Part shown: positions 62,524 to 64,000 of the stretch, in pieces
Layout: each line of letters begins with the position of its first letter
Numbering within the stretch: position 1 is the stretch's first letter
NCBI GenBank assembly: GCA_021904315.1
Contig: CM038916.1
Span: 1,550,001-1,614,000 of the forward strand
Length of the DNA: 64,000 nucleotides
Source of the DNA: Sphagnum magellanicum
Taxonomy: Eukaryota > Streptophyta > Sphagnopsida > Sphagnales > Sphagnaceae
Direction: 5' to 3'
Translations under genes and position numbers: made by a program
The notes under the pieces: model-generated
Database searches by the model: none
Told to the model about the DNA's origin: nothing
What the model saw: only the letters and a program-made list of their open reading frames with translations

Positions 62524-64000
62524 AGCTTTGAATCGGTTTATGCCATTTGGGATGAGAGATACAATCCAACCTTGATGACGTCTAGAAGAAACCTGGAAGC
62601 CCCTACTGCAAAACCAGTGGTTTCTACAGGAATTTCTATCAGCAGTTGCTTCCACTTCCTGCTGCAATCTGAGAAGTACTTCTCACTGTCTTGTCAGTTT
62701 GTCCTGATGCAGTTGTTTCCAGGTGTGGTGATGTTTGGAGCTCTTGTGGATGTAGGACTTAAAATGTATGCATAGTCTCTGGATAAAGAGGTTTTTGCAG
62801 ATGTGTATCAAGTCTGCAGATTGTTGGCCCATCAGATAGCAAAAGCCAAGAAGTTTTGTGGAGGTTATTAGTCTGACCAAAGTTGAGTGAGAAATGGTAG
62901 AAATGAAGCTTTATGTTCTCTGTATCTGCTGTCCTAGAGGCTATTCTTCCTTTTGTACTGTCATTTAAAGCAACCCATTTTAAAGAGTATCATGCCATGT
63001 AGTATGATATCCGGTTTTAGGAGACATCTGACTCTTTCAAGAGCTCCTGGCACAATTTGATACTCTAGATTTGAGGACACTATTGAGCTTGTAAGTTGAT
63101 TGTGCTTGTGAGTGTAAAAATTGAGTTCATGACAAGCTTCTTGTTTTTTAGGTAGTTAGCTAGCAGTTTTGACACTGGAGTTGTAAGAATTGGTCTAATT
63201 TCTGACAGTCAAGTCCTCTACTAAACCTGAGTAGTTTATGCAAATTTGGGTCATCTATAGATGCTTGAAATTAGTTATTTTGTTGGCACTCACTCAACCT
63301 GTGCTTGTTCAGTTTCTTGAATCTTTGCTTTCAGTTCCGCTTCTTCAACAGAATTTATGAGGCCCCTTCGATGGAGCTTTAGCTATTTGAACTGTTTTAT
63401 TGACTTTTTTGTGACTCTTTAGTCATGTTCCAGCTTGAAAGTATGCATCAGACCTTTTCAATGGAGTGGAGCTGTTTGAACAGTTTCTTGCATCTTTGGA
63501 GAAGTATGCATTGGGTGTCTTCACTGAAGCAGAGCTGTTTGAAGAGGTTTTTGAATCTCTGCATTTAGTCTAGTGCCTTAAAAGTGTGGATTTGGCTTCT
63601 ACAGTGGAGCAGGGCTGTTTGAAGGTGAGATGGAAAGCTGAACTACCACATGATGTTAAAGAGAAATCCCTTTGAAGTACATCCTCCTTTTGTTTCATCA
63701 GACCTAGCAGTGCTTGAGAAGTACAAGAGATGAGGAAAAACAAAAAATCCTAAATCCAGATTAGCACACAAGTTGTCTCTGGAGTTTACTACAAAGCAGT
63801 TTGTAGTTCTTGGTCCAAGTCCTTGTTACAATCTTTAAGAAAAACAGAGTTGCACCAGAAGAATGACACCAGAATCATAGGGAGAGAACCTTTGAGCGCA
63901 GAAATCATAAGATGGAAATGACTACTTAGGTGTTGCCAAGCTCCAATTGTAGAAGTTCACCACTGACTCTTGAACAATGGGCCAACATAGCAAGTTCCAA
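62524..64000. other. 3' flank of the lectin gene and intergenic DNA
   Basis: No further gene recognised; it contains the tandem repeat listed at 63300-63630. Confidence 0.55.
63300..63630. repeat. Degenerate tandem repeat of about 60-90 bp
   Basis: GCT(G/A)TTTGAA recurs at 63382 (GCTATTTGAA), 63471, 63534 and 63614, preceded by ATGGAG(T/C)GGAG or a variant and followed by CAGTTTCTTG(C/A)ATCTTTG in the better units, with a first half-unit at about 63310. Confidence 0.65.

Noticed and set aside
62321-62575. 84-residue frame overlapping the lectin 3' end
   Set aside because: Out-of-frame shadow of the lectin coding sequence.

Overview
The window is eukaryotic nuclear DNA from a green land plant. 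The evidence is a plant beta-amylase, a RABD/Rab1 GTPase that opens with the plant-typical MNPEYDYLFK, a membrane-anchored GH9 endoglucanase of KORRIGAN type, a legume-lectin-fold protein, a plant ASCH-domain protein, a UP3-like stress-response A/B barrel (Dabb) protein, GT-AG introns of about 80 to 1400 bp and AT-rich intergenic DNA. The transposase relics look most like families I associate with seedless plants (moss, lycophyte or fern), but that placement is a guess.

Layout. 1-2.5 kb: degenerate minisatellites. 2984-3702: a complete non-autonomous hAT element with 8-bp target duplications. 4.0-4.37 kb: a Tourist-like MITE just upstream of a plastid beta-amylase gene (4538-9290, + strand, 9 exons). 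12.7-15.15 kb: an MDR-family reductase (- strand, 5 exons). 16.2-17.9 kb: a decayed hAT transposase (- strand). 19.0-19.9 kb: CA-rich degenerate tandem repeats. 23.26-27.27 kb: GH9 endoglucanase (- strand, 6 exons), with a second MITE inside intron 3. 27.7-43.2 kb: gene-poor DNA with a third MITE (29.4 kb), a T-rich tract (31.4-32.65 kb), a field of GGTATTGCA-like repeats (33.6-35 kb), a decayed PIF/Harbinger transposase (about 35.5-36.3 kb) and an unclassified repeat family. 43.3-49.4 kb: a tightly divergent pair, Dabb protein (- strand) and ASCH protein (+ strand), with start codons only 137 bp apart. 50.64 kb: a truncated MITE. 51.5-55.3 kb: Rab1/RABD (+ strand, 8 exons). 61.49-62.52 kb: an intronless lectin with predicted signal peptide and GPI-type tail.

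The genes are ordinary independent plant loci (starch breakdown, oxidoreduction, cellulose and wall metabolism, ER-Golgi traffic, extracellular lectin, stress and RNA-related proteins); I see no operon-like pathway. I found no convincing undescribed multi-gene system. The most unusual signal is at 45.54-45.58 kb: the inferred 14-bp first coding exon of the Dabb gene, its leader and the start of its intron are nearly the same as those of the Rab1 gene 6 kb away, and the splice phase fits both genes. Each of the two DNA-transposon families (hAT and PIF/Harbinger) is present both as a transposase fossil and as non-autonomous elements.
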